Of a stretch of DNA of 43,501 nucleotides, positions 27,059 to 37,576 are shown piece after piece; positions within the stretch are counted from its first letter, which is position 1, and each line of letters begins with the position of its first letter. Position numbers and translations under genes: made by a program. This DNA comes from Flavobacteriales bacterium. GTDB taxonomy: Bacteria > Bacteroidota > Bacteroidia > Flavobacteriales_E > Vicingaceae. The stretch covers positions 1-43,501 of the forward strand of contig JAJCYO010000104.1 of the NCBI GenBank assembly GCA_029262875.1, read 5' to 3'. The notes beneath the pieces were generated by a model that was not told the origin of the DNA, made no database searches, and was given only the letters and a program-made list of their open reading frames with translations.

Positions 27059-27423
27059 TGAATTTATTGGCAATATTTATTGGTGGTGGTTTAGGAAGTT
27101 TGTGCCGATATGGTATATCTAAACTTTCTTTGAAGCTCATTGACACCAATTTTCCTTTGGGAACGTTTATATCAAATATGCTGAGTTGTATAATTTTGGC
27201 CGTAGCTGTTATTTATTTTAGTGGAAAAATTTCAGGAAGTACAGCGTTGAAATTATTTGTGATTACTGGGTTTTGTGGTGGTTTTAGTACATTTTCTACG
27301 TTCAGTATAGAGACATTTGAGTTACTGAAACAAGGAAATTATATTGTAGCACTGCTAAATATTGTAATTAGTGTTTTGGTAGGAGTTTCATTGATATTTT
27401 TTATTTTAAGAAATCAAGCATAA
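27055..27423 (+). CDS. crcB: fluoride channel CrcB/Fluc
   Basis: A 122-residue, four-span protein of the dual-topology Fluc family that exports toxic fluoride. Signatures: GGGLGSLCRYGISKL at the N-terminus, FPLGTFISNML (conserved Asn of the pore) and TGFCGGFSTFSTFSIE (the Phe-box and Na+ site region). One gene copy is enough for a homodimer. It overlaps the PAP2 gene by 4 bases and pafA by 1 base. I see no fluoride riboswitch ahead of the operon. Confidence 0.95.
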   Translation: MMNLLAIFIGGGLGSLCRYGISKLSLKLIDTNFPLGTFISNMLSCIILAVAVIYFSGKISGSTALKLFVITGFCGGFSTFSTFSIETFELLKQGNYIVALLNIVISVLVGVSLIFFILRNQA

Positions 27424-29048
27424 TGAGAAAGTTATTTATTTTAAGTTTAGTTATTATCCCATTTTTTTCTTTTGCTCAAAAGCAAAAACCAAAATTGGTT
27501 GTAGGAATTGTTGTAGATCAAATGCGTTATGATTACCTCACTCGTTTTTGGGATAAATATGGGGACGGTGGATTTAAAAAATTAGTAAACGAAGGGTTTA
27601 ATTGTAAGAATGCTAATTACAATTATATGCCAACATATACAGGGCCTGGCCATGCTTCTATTTACACTGGAACCACGCCAGAAAACCATGGTATAATTTC
27701 CAATACATGGTACAATAAGGTGGCCAATAATAGCATGTACTGCACTCGTGATTACCTGGCTAATACAATTGGGAGTGTTTCAGCCCATGGTAAAATGTCG
27801 CCTAAAAATTTGCTGAGTACAACCATTACGGATGAATTAAAATTAGCAACAAACAATAAAGGAAAAGTTATAGGTATGTCCATTAAAGATAGGGGAGCAA
27901 TATTGCCAGCTGGACATAAAGCAGATGCTGCTTATTGGTACGAAGGAGATAATGTTGGGAAATGGATTTCAAGTTCTTTTTACATGAACGAGTTGCCTAA
28001 ATGGGTTCAAAAAGTTAATAAAAAGAACAATTCGGATAAATATTTAAATACGAAGTGGGAAACACTTTTGCCAATTGAGAACTATACAGAAAGCATGGGA
28101 GACAATAACCCTTATGAGGGCCTTTTTAATACAGAGAAGGCTCCAGTTTTCCCTCATGACCTACCTATGTTAAGAGACAGTAACTTTAATTATAGTTTAA
28201 TAAAAGCTACTCCTTATGGAAATACCATTTTAAAAGAGTTGGCATTGGCAGCAATTAAAGAAGAAAAATTAGGTAAAGATGAATTTACAGATTTCTTGGC
28301 AGTAAGTTTTTCATCCCCAGATTATATTGGGCATCAATATGGACCTTTATCAATTGAGATTGAGGATACTTATTTGAGATTGGATAAAGACTTAGAAGAA
28401 ATCTTAAACTACTTAGAAAAGAACTTTGAAAAAGATGAGGTTTTAATATTCTTAACAGCAGATCATGGAGTAGTTAATGTGCCACAATACTTGATGGATA
28501 ATAATTTACCTGCAGGGTATTTTGATAATGCAAAGTTGATAGATGACTTAAGTGCCTATTTAAAATCGGAATATGATGCGGATTCTATTGTAATGAATGT
28601 ATCTAATTATCAAGTATTTTTAAATCATGAGTACATTAACAAAAATAATTGGAATGTTGAAGCCATTGAAAATACAATTGCCCGATTTTTATTGACCAAA
28701 AAAGGAGTGGCAAAAGCAGTAACGGCAAGTAGTTTAAAAGCTGCGGAATTTACCGATAGAATTTTAGGAAATGCACAAAGAGGATTCCATCAAGCACGGT
28801 CAGGAGATATATTGTACGTGTTAGAATCAGGTTGGATTCCTTCAGGGTATCACACAGGAACTACTCATGGATCGCCTTATAATTACGATACTCATGTTCC
28901 GCTGTTATGGTATGGTGCAGGCATCAAAAAAGGACAATCCGATCATTTTGTGGTGATACCAGATATTGCGGCTACGATTGCAGCTTTACTTGAAATTCAA
29001 GCTCCAAGCGCTTGCACAGGAGTTCCAATAATTGGACTGTTGAAATGA
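27423..29048 (+). CDS. pafA: PafA-type alkaline phosphatase
   Basis: A 541-residue secreted phosphatase with signal peptide ending at SFAQ. Active-site residues of the PafA monoesterase are all in place: metal ligand Asp32 (VVDQMRYDY), nucleophile Thr73 (PTYTGPGH), Asn94 (SNTWYN), Lys155 and Arg157 (KDRGAI), the Zn ligands in SSPDYIGHQYGP and TADHGV, and a late His in YHTGTTHGSP. The Lys/Arg pair separates phosphate monoesterases from diesterases in this superfamily. It should release phosphate from organic esters, independent of phosphate repression in known cases. It overlaps crcB by 1 base and the next gene by 4. Confidence 0.92.
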   Translation: MRKLFILSLVIIPFFSFAQKQKPKLVVGIVVDQMRYDYLTRFWDKYGDGGFKKLVNEGFNCKNANYNYMPTYTGPGHASIYTGTTPENHGIISNTWYNKVANNSMYCTRDYLANTIGSVSAHGKMSPKNLLSTTITDELKLATNNKGKVIGMSIKDRGAILPAGHKADAAYWYEGDNVGKWISSSFYMNELPKWVQKVNKKNNSDKYLNTKWETLLPIENYTESMGDNNPYEGLFNTEKAPVFPHDLPMLRDSNFNYSLIKATPYGNTILKELALAAIKEEKLGKDEFTDFLAVSFSSPDYIGHQYGPLSIEIEDTYLRLDKDLEEILNYLEKNFEKDEVLIFLTADHGVVNVPQYLMDNNLPAGYFDNAKLIDDLSAYLKSEYDADSIVMNVSNYQVFLNHEYINKNNWNVEAIENTIARFLLTKKGVAKAVTASSLKAAEFTDRILGNAQRGFHQARSGDILYVLESGWIPSGYHTGTTHGSPYNYDTHVPLLWYGAGIKKGQSDHFVVIPDIAATIAALLEIQAPSACTGVPIIGLLK

Positions 29049-29710
29049 AATATTGGCTCATTATAATTTGTGTGTTCATGTACGGGTGTTCTTCTGATGT
29101 ACCTTCCGCTGAAAGTGAGTTTAATTATTCCGTTGATATGGATTCGACTGTAAATGAAGAATTACAAGTTGATACTATTGACACACTCAATAATTTAAGA
29201 ACATCAGAAAATCCTAATGCTGCATTTTTAGAATTTTATAAAAAGTTTACCACGTCAATTAGCAGAAAAAATGAGGATGAATTTAATGGTTGTATAAATG
29301 CTAATCTTGGACTGTATACAATTGAATCTGCTGGGGCAGTTCCTTTGGTGATTAAAATTTATGATATAAAAGATTTTACATCATACCATCACCCGGATGC
29401 TACCTTTTTTGAGATGCAGTTTAAGGGCATTTCTAAGGAGCCTGTTTTTGAAGGATTACCTAAGGTTATCTGTGACGATGAAGTTTATGATAAGCTCGGC
29501 TGTTTTGCAGGAGAATCGGATCGTTTAAAGAAAAGCCGGATATGGAATTTTTACAGTTTGAATGAAAAAGAAATTCAGGCGATAGAATCGTTGGTTGAAA
29601 CTGTAGAAATGACTGTGATTAATACATCAAATTACGCCTTTCATTTCTCCTTAATTGATGAGAATTGGTACCTCACCTTTATTGACATTAGGATACCTTG
29701 TACGGCCTAA
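29045..29710 (+). CDS. hypothetical lipoprotein
   Basis: A 221-residue protein from the ATG at 29045, which overlaps the pafA stop as ATGA. A longer frame from an upstream TTG is rejected because the ATG exposes a lipoprotein signal (MKYWLIIICVFMYGC, Cys15). After an acidic Ser/Asp-rich linker there is a compact domain of about 150 residues (AAFLEFYKKFTTSI onward) with alternating helices and strands and two Cys late in the chain. I do not recognise the family. Position suggests a periplasmic or outer-membrane partner of the phosphatase genes, nothing firmer. Confidence 0.7.
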   Translation: MKYWLIIICVFMYGCSSDVPSAESEFNYSVDMDSTVNEELQVDTIDTLNNLRTSENPNAAFLEFYKKFTTSISRKNEDEFNGCINANLGLYTIESAGAVPLVIKIYDIKDFTSYHHPDATFFEMQFKGISKEPVFEGLPKVICDDEVYDKLGCFAGESDRLKKSRIWNFYSLNEKEIQAIESLVETVEMTVINTSNYAFHFSLIDENWYLTFIDIRIPCTA

Positions 29711-29716
29711 AAAATA

Positions 29717-29733
29717 ATCAACAATTTGTTGAT
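29717..29733. repeat. short inverted repeat after the pafA operon
   Basis: ATCAACA and TGTTGAT are exact reverse complements around a 3-base loop, 7 bases after the lipoprotein stop. No T-run follows, so it is at best a weak terminator or mRNA 3' structure. Confidence 0.35.
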
Positions 29734-29797
29734 GAAATTGTTAATAAATACCCTCTTTTAACCTTCTTTCAATCACAATAAAATAGGCTCGTTTGAG

Positions 29798-29805
29798 TAT
29801 ATTTG
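29798..29805 (+). promoter_or_regulatory. -7 element of the gyrB promoter
   Basis: TATATTTG fits TAnnTTTG exactly, 37 bases before the gyrB ATG. The leader contains the purine-rich GAGGAG about 17 bases before the start. No convincing -33 element. Confidence 0.5.
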
Positions 29806-29833
29806 TTTGACCTCAAAAAAGAGGAGATTTTAA

Positions 29834-31795
<1,962 letters not shown>

Positions 31796-31819
31796 AGATT
31801 AGAATTTTAATTAAGATTT

Positions 31820-31844
31820 AGAGCTCCTGTTTTGCAGGAGCTCT
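31820..31844 (+). terminator. gyrB intrinsic terminator
   Basis: A 10-bp perfect stem, AGAGCTCCTG (31820-31829) with CAGGAGCTCT (31835-31844), loop TTTTG, followed by TTT. It lies 24 bases after the gyrB stop. Confidence 0.88.
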
Positions 31845-31899
31845 TTTGGTTATTCATATTTGAGAAATAATTATTTTAAAACGAAGAAAAGAAAATAAA

Positions 31900-32268
31900 T
31901 CATTTTATTAAAAGTGCACCGTTCTTATATAGTTCTAATGCTTGATTCAAAATTAATTTGATTGTTATTATTTGTAGATCTTTAGTTGGATCTACTCGGA
32001 AAATTTTCATTCGAGATCTCTTACCTACCTCTAATTGAGGATGACTGAGATGTTTCCCTTCTACCATAAGAATATATGGTTCTTTGGTTTTCTTGTCCAC
32101 CCATAGGTAACAAAACATTTTGCTTTTATAACAAAAACAAGGCATACCATACTTTCGTGTTTCAGTGATAGCTTTGTCCTGTTTAAGAATAATGTTTTTT
32201 AAAGCAAGTAAACAACTTCTATTTGGTTCTTCTTTGTCTAAGTAATAAGCATCAATATCATCAATCAT
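31900..32268 (-). CDS. DUF1801 family protein
   Basis: A 122-residue soluble protein. The N-terminal IDAYYLDKEEPNRSCLLALKNIILKQD, centre KYGMPCFCYKSKMFCYLWVDK and C-terminal FRVDPTKDL...ILNQALELYKNG fit the DUF1801 (YdhG-like) fold. Family function is not established. It is isolated: the gyrB terminator lies on one side and 151 bp separate it from the PorP/SprF gene stop on the other. No promoter match was found in its upstream gap. Confidence 0.75.
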   Translation of the reverse strand: MIDDIDAYYLDKEEPNRSCLLALKNIILKQDKAITETRKYGMPCFCYKSKMFCYLWVDKKTKEPYILMVEGKHLSHPQLEVGKRSRMKIFRVDPTKDLQIITIKLILNQALELYKNGALLIK

Positions 32269-32419
32269 AACCGAAAATTAAGCATAATTCTCAGTTGATA
32301 TAGAACTAATTTTTCATAATTCAAGTCTGATAAACAGAATACGAGAAGGAAATAAAAAGATGGAATTGGGCTTCGTTTATAAAATTGTCAATGATTGTAT
32401 TCCTAAATTTAAAAGTGTT

Positions 32420-33463
32420 CTAATTAAACCTTGATTGACTTTTAGGGGCTCCAAAAGGGTTGGGGTAAACATAACGTAACGAAATTTCAAAACCGCCATT
32501 CTTGTTCGTAGCATTGTTTAGAGAAGAAGTGTTTATATCATAAGTGAAGCCAAGTGTGTAGTTCGCATATTGAAAAATTAAAGACGGAATTATTGCATCG
32601 TTCCATCTGTAATAAATTCCAAGCCCCATGGCCATTCCCTTTTCTTTAGCATATTTATTGGCTTGCTTTAGTCGATACAATACATCTGAACCAAACATGA
32701 TTTCGTTGATTGATCCCTGCTGTGAATAATAGAGATAAGGAAGTACTGAGAATTTTTCGTTTAATCCAATAATTCCATTTCCATGCCAGATGTAACGGTA
32801 ATGTAATTCATCAGGTGTTAGTCCTTGTGTTTCGATATCTGGTTTACTCAAATGATGAAAAGAAAGGCCACTACTCAAATAGACATTACTACCTGAAAAG
32901 TATTTTTCTGAATTTTTAAAGGTCCACAATATTCCAGCTGTATAATCTGTAGATCCAAAAGAAATACCAGTAAAATCTTCACCTTCTCCAGTAGCAATGG
33001 CTTGGTTGTACTGGTAACCATCAAATTGATTTCCCCATGTTAGTTCATCAACGTTGGCCGAACGTTGAAAATAACCCCCTTGAAATCCTGCTCCGAATGT
33101 ATTTTTGGCATTTAAATTCACATGATAAGCTAAACTTAAATTAATCTGAGTGGTTTTCATTTGGGATGCTCCAGCCTTATCATTATAGATAAAAAGACCA
33201 CCGGCAAAATATCCAAACTTTTTTCCTGCTGTAGATGGTTTGAAATTCATATCATAAGAAGCCATCATGGTAACATAGGGCTCACTCACACTTCCCCATT
33301 GTGTTCGATAATTAAGTATGCCCCTCATCGTATATTCTGCACCAGCATTTGCTGGGTTAACCAAAAGAGGTGTCATGTTTGCTTGAGTTAAATGGATGTC
33401 CTGAGCTGAGCTGCTGACTACAAAAGCTAAAAATAATACTGATATGGTTAATTTTAAGTTCAT
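32420..33463 (-). CDS. PorP/SprF family T9SS outer-membrane protein
   Basis: A 347-residue outer-membrane barrel. The signal peptide ends near SSAQ, followed at once by the family signature QDIHLTQANMTPLLVNPANAG and a row of amphipathic strands with LNYRTQWGSV. SprF-like proteins are needed for export or surface attachment of a type B-sorted partner encoded next to them, as SprF serves SprB. Here the partner is the 1201-residue protein 11 bp upstream. The C-terminal end is not a typical aromatic OMP ending (KSQSRFN), though Phe is penultimate. Confidence 0.92.
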   Translation of the reverse strand: MNLKLTISVLFLAFVVSSSAQDIHLTQANMTPLLVNPANAGAEYTMRGILNYRTQWGSVSEPYVTMMASYDMNFKPSTAGKKFGYFAGGLFIYNDKAGASQMKTTQINLSLAYHVNLNAKNTFGAGFQGGYFQRSANVDELTWGNQFDGYQYNQAIATGEGEDFTGISFGSTDYTAGILWTFKNSEKYFSGSNVYLSSGLSFHHLSKPDIETQGLTPDELHYRYIWHGNGIIGLNEKFSVLPYLYYSQQGSINEIMFGSDVLYRLKQANKYAKEKGMAMGLGIYYRWNDAIIPSLIFQYANYTLGFTYDINTSSLNNATNKNGGFEISLRYVYPNPFGAPKSQSRFN

Positions 33464-33474
33464 AAGGATAGCGG

Positions 33475-36400
33475 TTATTTAAATAAAGTGGTGTTGCCTT
33501 TTAATTCAACTTCTTCACTATTAATTAAAGTAGCCTGAACAGTATATGTATAAACTCCAGTATTTAATTCACTTCCGTTATTGGTTCCGTCCCAGCAGCC
33601 ATCAATGTCATCAGACTCATAAATTAATTCTCCCCATCTAGAATAAACCCTGAAAAGCACTGTAGCTAAGCAATTACTGTAAACTTTTAAGCAATCATTT
33701 TCACCATCATCATTGGGAGAAAAAGCATTGGGAACAAATAAGTCTCCACAAATATTATCTACGTAAACAATTACACAAGCTGTATTACTACAATTGTTCT
33801 CAGTTCCAGTAGCACAATAAGTAGTTGTTTCTTCAGGAGTAGCCGTAGGATTATCACAAACTGTACACGACAGTCCATCAGTAGGTGTCCAGGTAAAAGG
33901 ACCTGCTCCTTGGGCCAATAGATTGGCACTTTGACCTAATATAATCGTTGTATCGTTAAAAGCTGATACATTAGGTAAAGGAATAACAGCAACTGTATAA
34001 TTTGAAGTATCTAAACAACCGTTCATGTTTACAATTAAGGTATAATTAGTGGTGTCATTAGGTGTTGCTGTGATGGTTTGCATAGTATCTGAAGTACTCC
34101 ATAAATAAGTTCCTCCACCAGCACCACTTAGTACTATTGACTCTCCATCACAAATAACGTTACTTCCTGAAATGGATGCCGTTGGTTTTGGCAGTACAGT
34201 CACGGTTACCTGGTTAGAGTCAACACATCCATTTGCATCGGTTCCAATAACGGTATAATTGGTATTAACTACTGGAGATACATTTATTATTGAAGTGGTG
34301 TCTGAGGTGTTCCAAACATAAGATAGTCCCCCAGATGCGGTTAAGGAAGTAGTGATTCCTTCACAGATGTTCACATTGCCAGTAATATTAATAGTAGGCA
34401 ATGGATTTACGGTTACATTTAGAGTTGTAGAATCAATACAGTTGTTGGCATTTGTAACAATTACGGTGTAATTAGTAGTGATCGTTGGTATAACTACAAT
34501 TGAATCAAGATTGCTTCCAGTATTCCATGAATAAGTCCCACCTCCAGTAGCAGTCAACGTAGTAGATTGACCATTACATACAACATTGTTTCCTGTTGCA
34601 TTTACAATAGGTAGAGGACTAACAGTTACATTGAAATTAGTTGTGTCAAAACAACCTCCTAAATCTACAATTACCTCATAGGTAGTGTCTGCAACAGGTG
34701 ACATGTTGATAGAAGTAGAAGTAGCTCCATTGTTCCAGAGGTAAGTTCCACCACCAGAAGCAGTTAAAACAGTTGAGCTTCCAGCACAAATTGAATCATT
34801 TCCAGTAATTGAAGCTATCGGATTAGAGGTAACTTGAATTAAAATACTAGAGGTGTCAGTACATCCACTGGCATTCATTACAGTCACTAAATAGGTACTA
34901 TCAGCACTTGGGGATACCGTTATGGAAGGAGTTATTGCTCCATTATTCCATACGTAAGAACCTCCACCATTAGCAGTTAATGTTGTAGAATTTCCTTGGC
35001 ATATTATTGCTGACCCTGAAATAGAAGCAGTTGGAACGGCATTAACTTGTACACTTACAGTAGTTGAATCAGTACAGTTGCTAGCATTTGTAACAGCTAC
35101 AGTGTAATTTGTATTTACAATAGGAGAAACAATGATGGAAGGGGAATTACTTCCATTATCCCATAAATAAGTTCCTCCACCAGAAGCGACCAACGTATCA
35201 GCATCCCCTAAACAAAGAGGATTATTTCCAGTTATGTTAACATTAGGTGTGGAGTTTACAACAACGGATAATGAATCTTTGGCAGAACAACCAATGGGAT
35301 CAGAAACTTCATAAACTAAGGTGTAATTACCAGCAGTAGCTGGAGTAAAGACGGGGTTAGTAATGGTGCTGTTATTTAAAAATGGTTGTCCAGTTCCTGT
35401 CCATAAATGGGAATACGGGGTTACCCCTCCAGTAGGTATACCATTTAAATTTAAAGTTTCATTGGTACATATAGTGTCATCTGGACTAACATTAGCTACT
35501 GGTAAAGGATTTACGCTCACAAAAACATTTGCTGTTGTTACCATTCCACACTGTCCTGTCACATCTACTGAGTACAATGTGCTTTGAGTTGGTGCTACAG
35601 GAATGGATACGGTACTCCCTGATGTTCCAGCTGGAGTTGAACTCCAACTATAGGTAAAAGGTCCGGCACCAATCGTTTGAGCAGAAACAGTGGCTGTATC
35701 TCCAAGGCAAATGACCGTTTTTGTAGTAATTGCTGTGACAACTTGTACACCACTCGTAGCTGAAATAGTATAAGAACAGATATCTCCTGCAAAACCATCA
35801 ATCATAATGTAATAATCATTACCAGGAATTAATCCAGTTGCTGTAATAGATTGAGAGGTAGTTGTTTCTAAGAATGGAGAAACGGCTGTGAAATTGGTGC
35901 AATTTACACCGCTAAATATTTGCATTTGCATTCCATTTCCATTAGAACAACTGTTTACTTGAACAAACAAAGTTGCCGTGGTTGAGCTTGCCGTAAATTG
36001 TAACCAACTGTTGTTATCTATCTGAACAGGAGATACCCCAGCATAACCTTGTCCAAAAGGAGCTGTTGGGTTAGAGTTTGGAATACCATTCTGGCCAGTA
36101 CCAGTCATGTTACTTGGAAAATCAATGGTGTAGGCACTACTTGTAATTCCTCCGTAGCCATTTAAATCACATATTTGTTGAGCAGTTGCACAATCGTCAT
36201 TGTCTGGTGTAGAAACACAAATGCCAAACTGACCATTGGCATCGTTGTTATACTCCCAAACTCGGATGTACATAGTGGTACCAGGAGTTAACCCAGTACT
36301 ATAAATGTATGGCATTATACCAATTCCATCATCGTCATCACATTCAACTAATACTGGTGCAGAACATGGCCCAGTATAAAGTGCCATTGCTCCATCCGCA

Positions 36401-37080
36401 AAATCTATTGACAAAGTATGAATATCTAACTCACCACTTGCAGGAACAATTACCGAAAACCAAACATCACCACCTGAGTACCCCCCTTGAAATGGGGCTG
36501 ATCCCCCACATGCGGAAGGAGTAGCAACTCCAGATCCAGCTGACCCTAAATTGGTATAGGTATCAAATTGACATGAAGGAGAAACTGTTGGTAGCGGAAA
36601 AGCATTACAAGGGGTATTGTTTGTTGGTGGAGCTAACCCAAAGACACAAACACTAAAAGTAGATGATCCAGAGCCTGCACCATAATGAAAGACCCTAAAA
36701 TAGTAAGTGTTTCCAGGAATTAATCCTGTATTTACTAATACTTCATTTCCGTTTAAGCCATTAACATCTTCACATTGTATTGAGGCCAGTGATCCACATG
36801 TTCCAGAATACAATTCGATAACAGCATCATATCCTATTGATGGATCAACAGTAATTGTCGTGCTTGAACTGTTTGCTACAAAAGAATACCAAACGTCATC
36901 ATCTGCATTACCACCTCCAGAACAAGAAGGTAAAGATTGAGTAGTATTAGCTGATGTTCCAGCAACATAAGAACAGTTTGTAAAAGTAGGAGCTATCGCT
37001 ATAGCACCAGAACAATTGTCATTTTGTGCTAAAACAACCGAAGTAGTAATTACAAAAAAGAAGGCTAAAAGAATTCTCAT
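33475..37080 (-). CDS. large T9SS type B-sorted repeat adhesin-like protein
   Basis: A 1201-residue surface protein with a signal peptide ending near VLAQ. Three related N-terminal beta domains (about 20-150, 153-290, 293-445) each start with N-D/T-x-C and contain W-x-x-F/I and TG-L-PG-T-YYxR motifs, resembling PPC-like jelly rolls. Then comes an Ig-like stretch (450-612), six tandem ~71-residue Ig-like repeats (613-1036), one divergent repeat, and a T9SS type B (gliding-motility-associated, CHU_C) domain at 1109-1201 with PNAFSPNDDGEND and YSRWGELIYES. Cysteines recur once or twice per repeat. It likely acts in adhesion or gliding with the adjacent PorP/SprF protein. The start overlaps the upstream gene's stop by 4 bases. 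Confidence 0.9.
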   Translation of the reverse strand: MRILLAFFFVITTSVVLAQNDNCSGAIAIAPTFTNCSYVAGTSANTTQSLPSCSGGGNADDDVWYSFVANSSSTTITVDPSIGYDAVIELYSGTCGSLASIQCEDVNGLNGNEVLVNTGLIPGNTYYFRVFHYGAGSGSSTFSVCVFGLAPPTNNTPCNAFPLPTVSPSCQFDTYTNLGSAGSGVATPSACGGSAPFQGGYSGGDVWFSVIVPASGELDIHTLSIDFADGAMALYTGPCSAPVLVECDDDDGIGIMPYIYSTGLTPGTTMYIRVWEYNNDANGQFGICVSTPDNDDCATAQQICDLNGYGGITSSAYTIDFPSNMTGTGQNGIPNSNPTAPFGQGYAGVSPVQIDNNSWLQFTASSTTATLFVQVNSCSNGNGMQMQIFSGVNCTNFTAVSPFLETTTSQSITATGLIPGNDYYIMIDGFAGDICSYTISATSGVQVVTAITTKTVICLGDTATVSAQTIGAGPFTYSWSSTPAGTSGSTVSIPVAPTQSTLYSVDVTGQCGMVTTANVFVSVNPLPVANVSPDDTICTNETLNLNGIPTGGVTPYSHLWTGTGQPFLNNSTITNPVFTPATAGNYTLVYEVSDPIGCSAKDSLSVVVNSTPNVNITGNNPLCLGDADTLVASGGGTYLWDNGSNSPSIIVSPIVNTNYTVAVTNASNCTDSTTVSVQVNAVPTASISGSAIICQGNSTTLTANGGGSYVWNNGAITPSITVSPSADSTYLVTVMNASGCTDTSSILIQVTSNPIASITGNDSICAGSSTVLTASGGGTYLWNNGATSTSINMSPVADTTYEVIVDLGGCFDTTNFNVTVSPLPIVNATGNNVVCNGQSTTLTATGGGTYSWNTGSNLDSIVVIPTITTNYTVIVTNANNCIDSTTLNVTVNPLPTINITGNVNICEGITTSLTASGGLSYVWNTSDTTSIINVSPVVNTNYTVIGTDANGCVDSNQVTVTVLPKPTASISGSNVICDGESIVLSGAGGGTYLWSTSDTMQTITATPNDTTNYTLIVNMNGCLDTSNYTVAVIPLPNVSAFNDTTIILGQSANLLAQGAGPFTWTPTDGLSCTVCDNPTATPEETTTYCATGTENNCSNTACVIVYVDNICGDLFVPNAFSPNDDGENDCLKVYSNCLATVLFRVYSRWGELIYESDDIDGCWDGTNNGSELNTGVYTYTVQATLINSEEVELKGNTTLFK
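33973..35244 (-). repeat. six tandem ~212-bp repeats coding Ig-like domains
   Basis: The coding sequence for residues 613-1036 of the adhesin is six units of about 71 codons. Each unit begins near I/A-x-I-T/S-G-x-x-x-x-C-x-G, continues with T-L-T-A-x-G-G-G-x-Y-x-W-N, and ends with C-x-D-S/T-T and V-x-V-x-P-L-P. Units differ in sequence, so this is an old protein-domain expansion and not a simple DNA repeat. Confidence 0.85.
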
Positions 37081-37409
37081 TTTACATCTTTTTTGGTGAA
37101 TTTAACTAAGGCAACATTGTTGTTGATTAAGATTTCTTTAATCTTTTCTATAGACAACGTGCCATTGTTTCCCCCTTCTTTTACAATAATTACCATCTTA
37201 TAATTTAGCCAATCCAACTCGCAAGAGCTTACATTTTTCAGGGATTTAGTCTGATTGGTTACACCATCTACTTGTTGTTGGTGTTTTATTTTATTAAGTG
37301 TAAAAGTATATTTCGATTTCTTCTCTGGAGAAACTTCTTGTGAAAAGATATTATTGCTGCATAAAACAGCAATAAAAAACAACATTGGAATTAGTAATTT
37401 TTTGAGCAT
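37077..37409 (-). CDS. hypothetical small secreted protein
   Basis: A 110-residue protein with a signal peptide (MLKKLLIPMLFFIAVLCSNN, cleavage near FSQ) and a small mixed domain with one Cys (SSCELDWLNYKMVIIVKEGG), a helix (SIEKIKEILI) and a final strand. I do not recognise the family. Its stop overlaps the start of the adhesin gene (ATGA), and it is the first gene after a good promoter, so it may be a cofactor of the adhesin/PorP pair or its leader gene. Confidence 0.7.
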   Translation of the reverse strand: MLKKLLIPMLFFIAVLCSNNIFSQEVSPEKKSKYTFTLNKIKHQQQVDGVTNQTKSLKNVSSCELDWLNYKMVIIVKEGGNNGTLSIEKIKEILINNNVALVKFTKKDVK

Positions 37410-37463
37410 ATAATGTAAGTTTACGCTACTCTATTTGGGGGATTAGCTCAATAAGAAAGCCAG

Positions 37464-37495
37464 CAAACTTACTGATAAATAAAACACAAGTCAAA
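37464..37495 (-). promoter_or_regulatory. promoter of the small protein-adhesin-PorP operon
   Basis: On the minus strand TTTG (37495-37492), 20 bases, then TAAGTTTG (37471-37464), both parts of the Bacteroidota consensus at ideal spacing. The start codon is 54 bases downstream. Confidence 0.65.
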
Positions 37496-37532
37496 TATTT
37501 TTGATTCCTATAAAATGCTTATCTATAATAAT

Positions 37533-37540
37533 TATATTTG
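37533..37540 (+). promoter_or_regulatory. -7 element ahead of the cystathionine gamma-synthase gene
   Basis: TATATTTG fits TAnnTTTG. A start of transcription near 37545 leaves a normal ~30-base leader to the ATG at 37577 but only about a dozen bases to the in-frame TTG at 37559, which favours the ATG. Confidence 0.5.
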
Positions 37541-37576
37541 GGGACTTAATTTAGTGACTTGAAAAACGAGAAAGAC

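Noticed and set aside
29012-29044. TTG start for the lipoprotein after pafA
   Set aside because: The extension is hydrophilic and would bury the lipoprotein signal; the ATG at 29045 gives an ATGA overlap and a proper lipobox.
32333-32425. 24-codon plus-strand open frame in the gap between the DUF1801 and PorP genes
   Set aside because: Too short, no signal or motif, no ribosome-binding or promoter context, and it runs into the opposite gene's 3' end.
33973-35244. regular ~212-bp repeats that might be a CRISPR or satellite array
   Set aside because: Units are in frame, divergent, and encode Ig-like domains of a surface protein; there are no short identical repeats with unique spacers.
37559-37576. 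TTG start for the cystathionine gamma-synthase gene
   Set aside because: Family members begin at the [11 protein letters not shown] position, and the likely promoter leaves too short a leader for the TTG.
37410-37576. possible tRNA-like or small RNA gene in a divergent gap
   Set aside because: The sequence GGGGATTAGCTCAATA recalls a tRNA D-arm start, but no acceptor pairing, anticodon stem or TTCG-type arm follows; the gap is explained by two divergent promoters.
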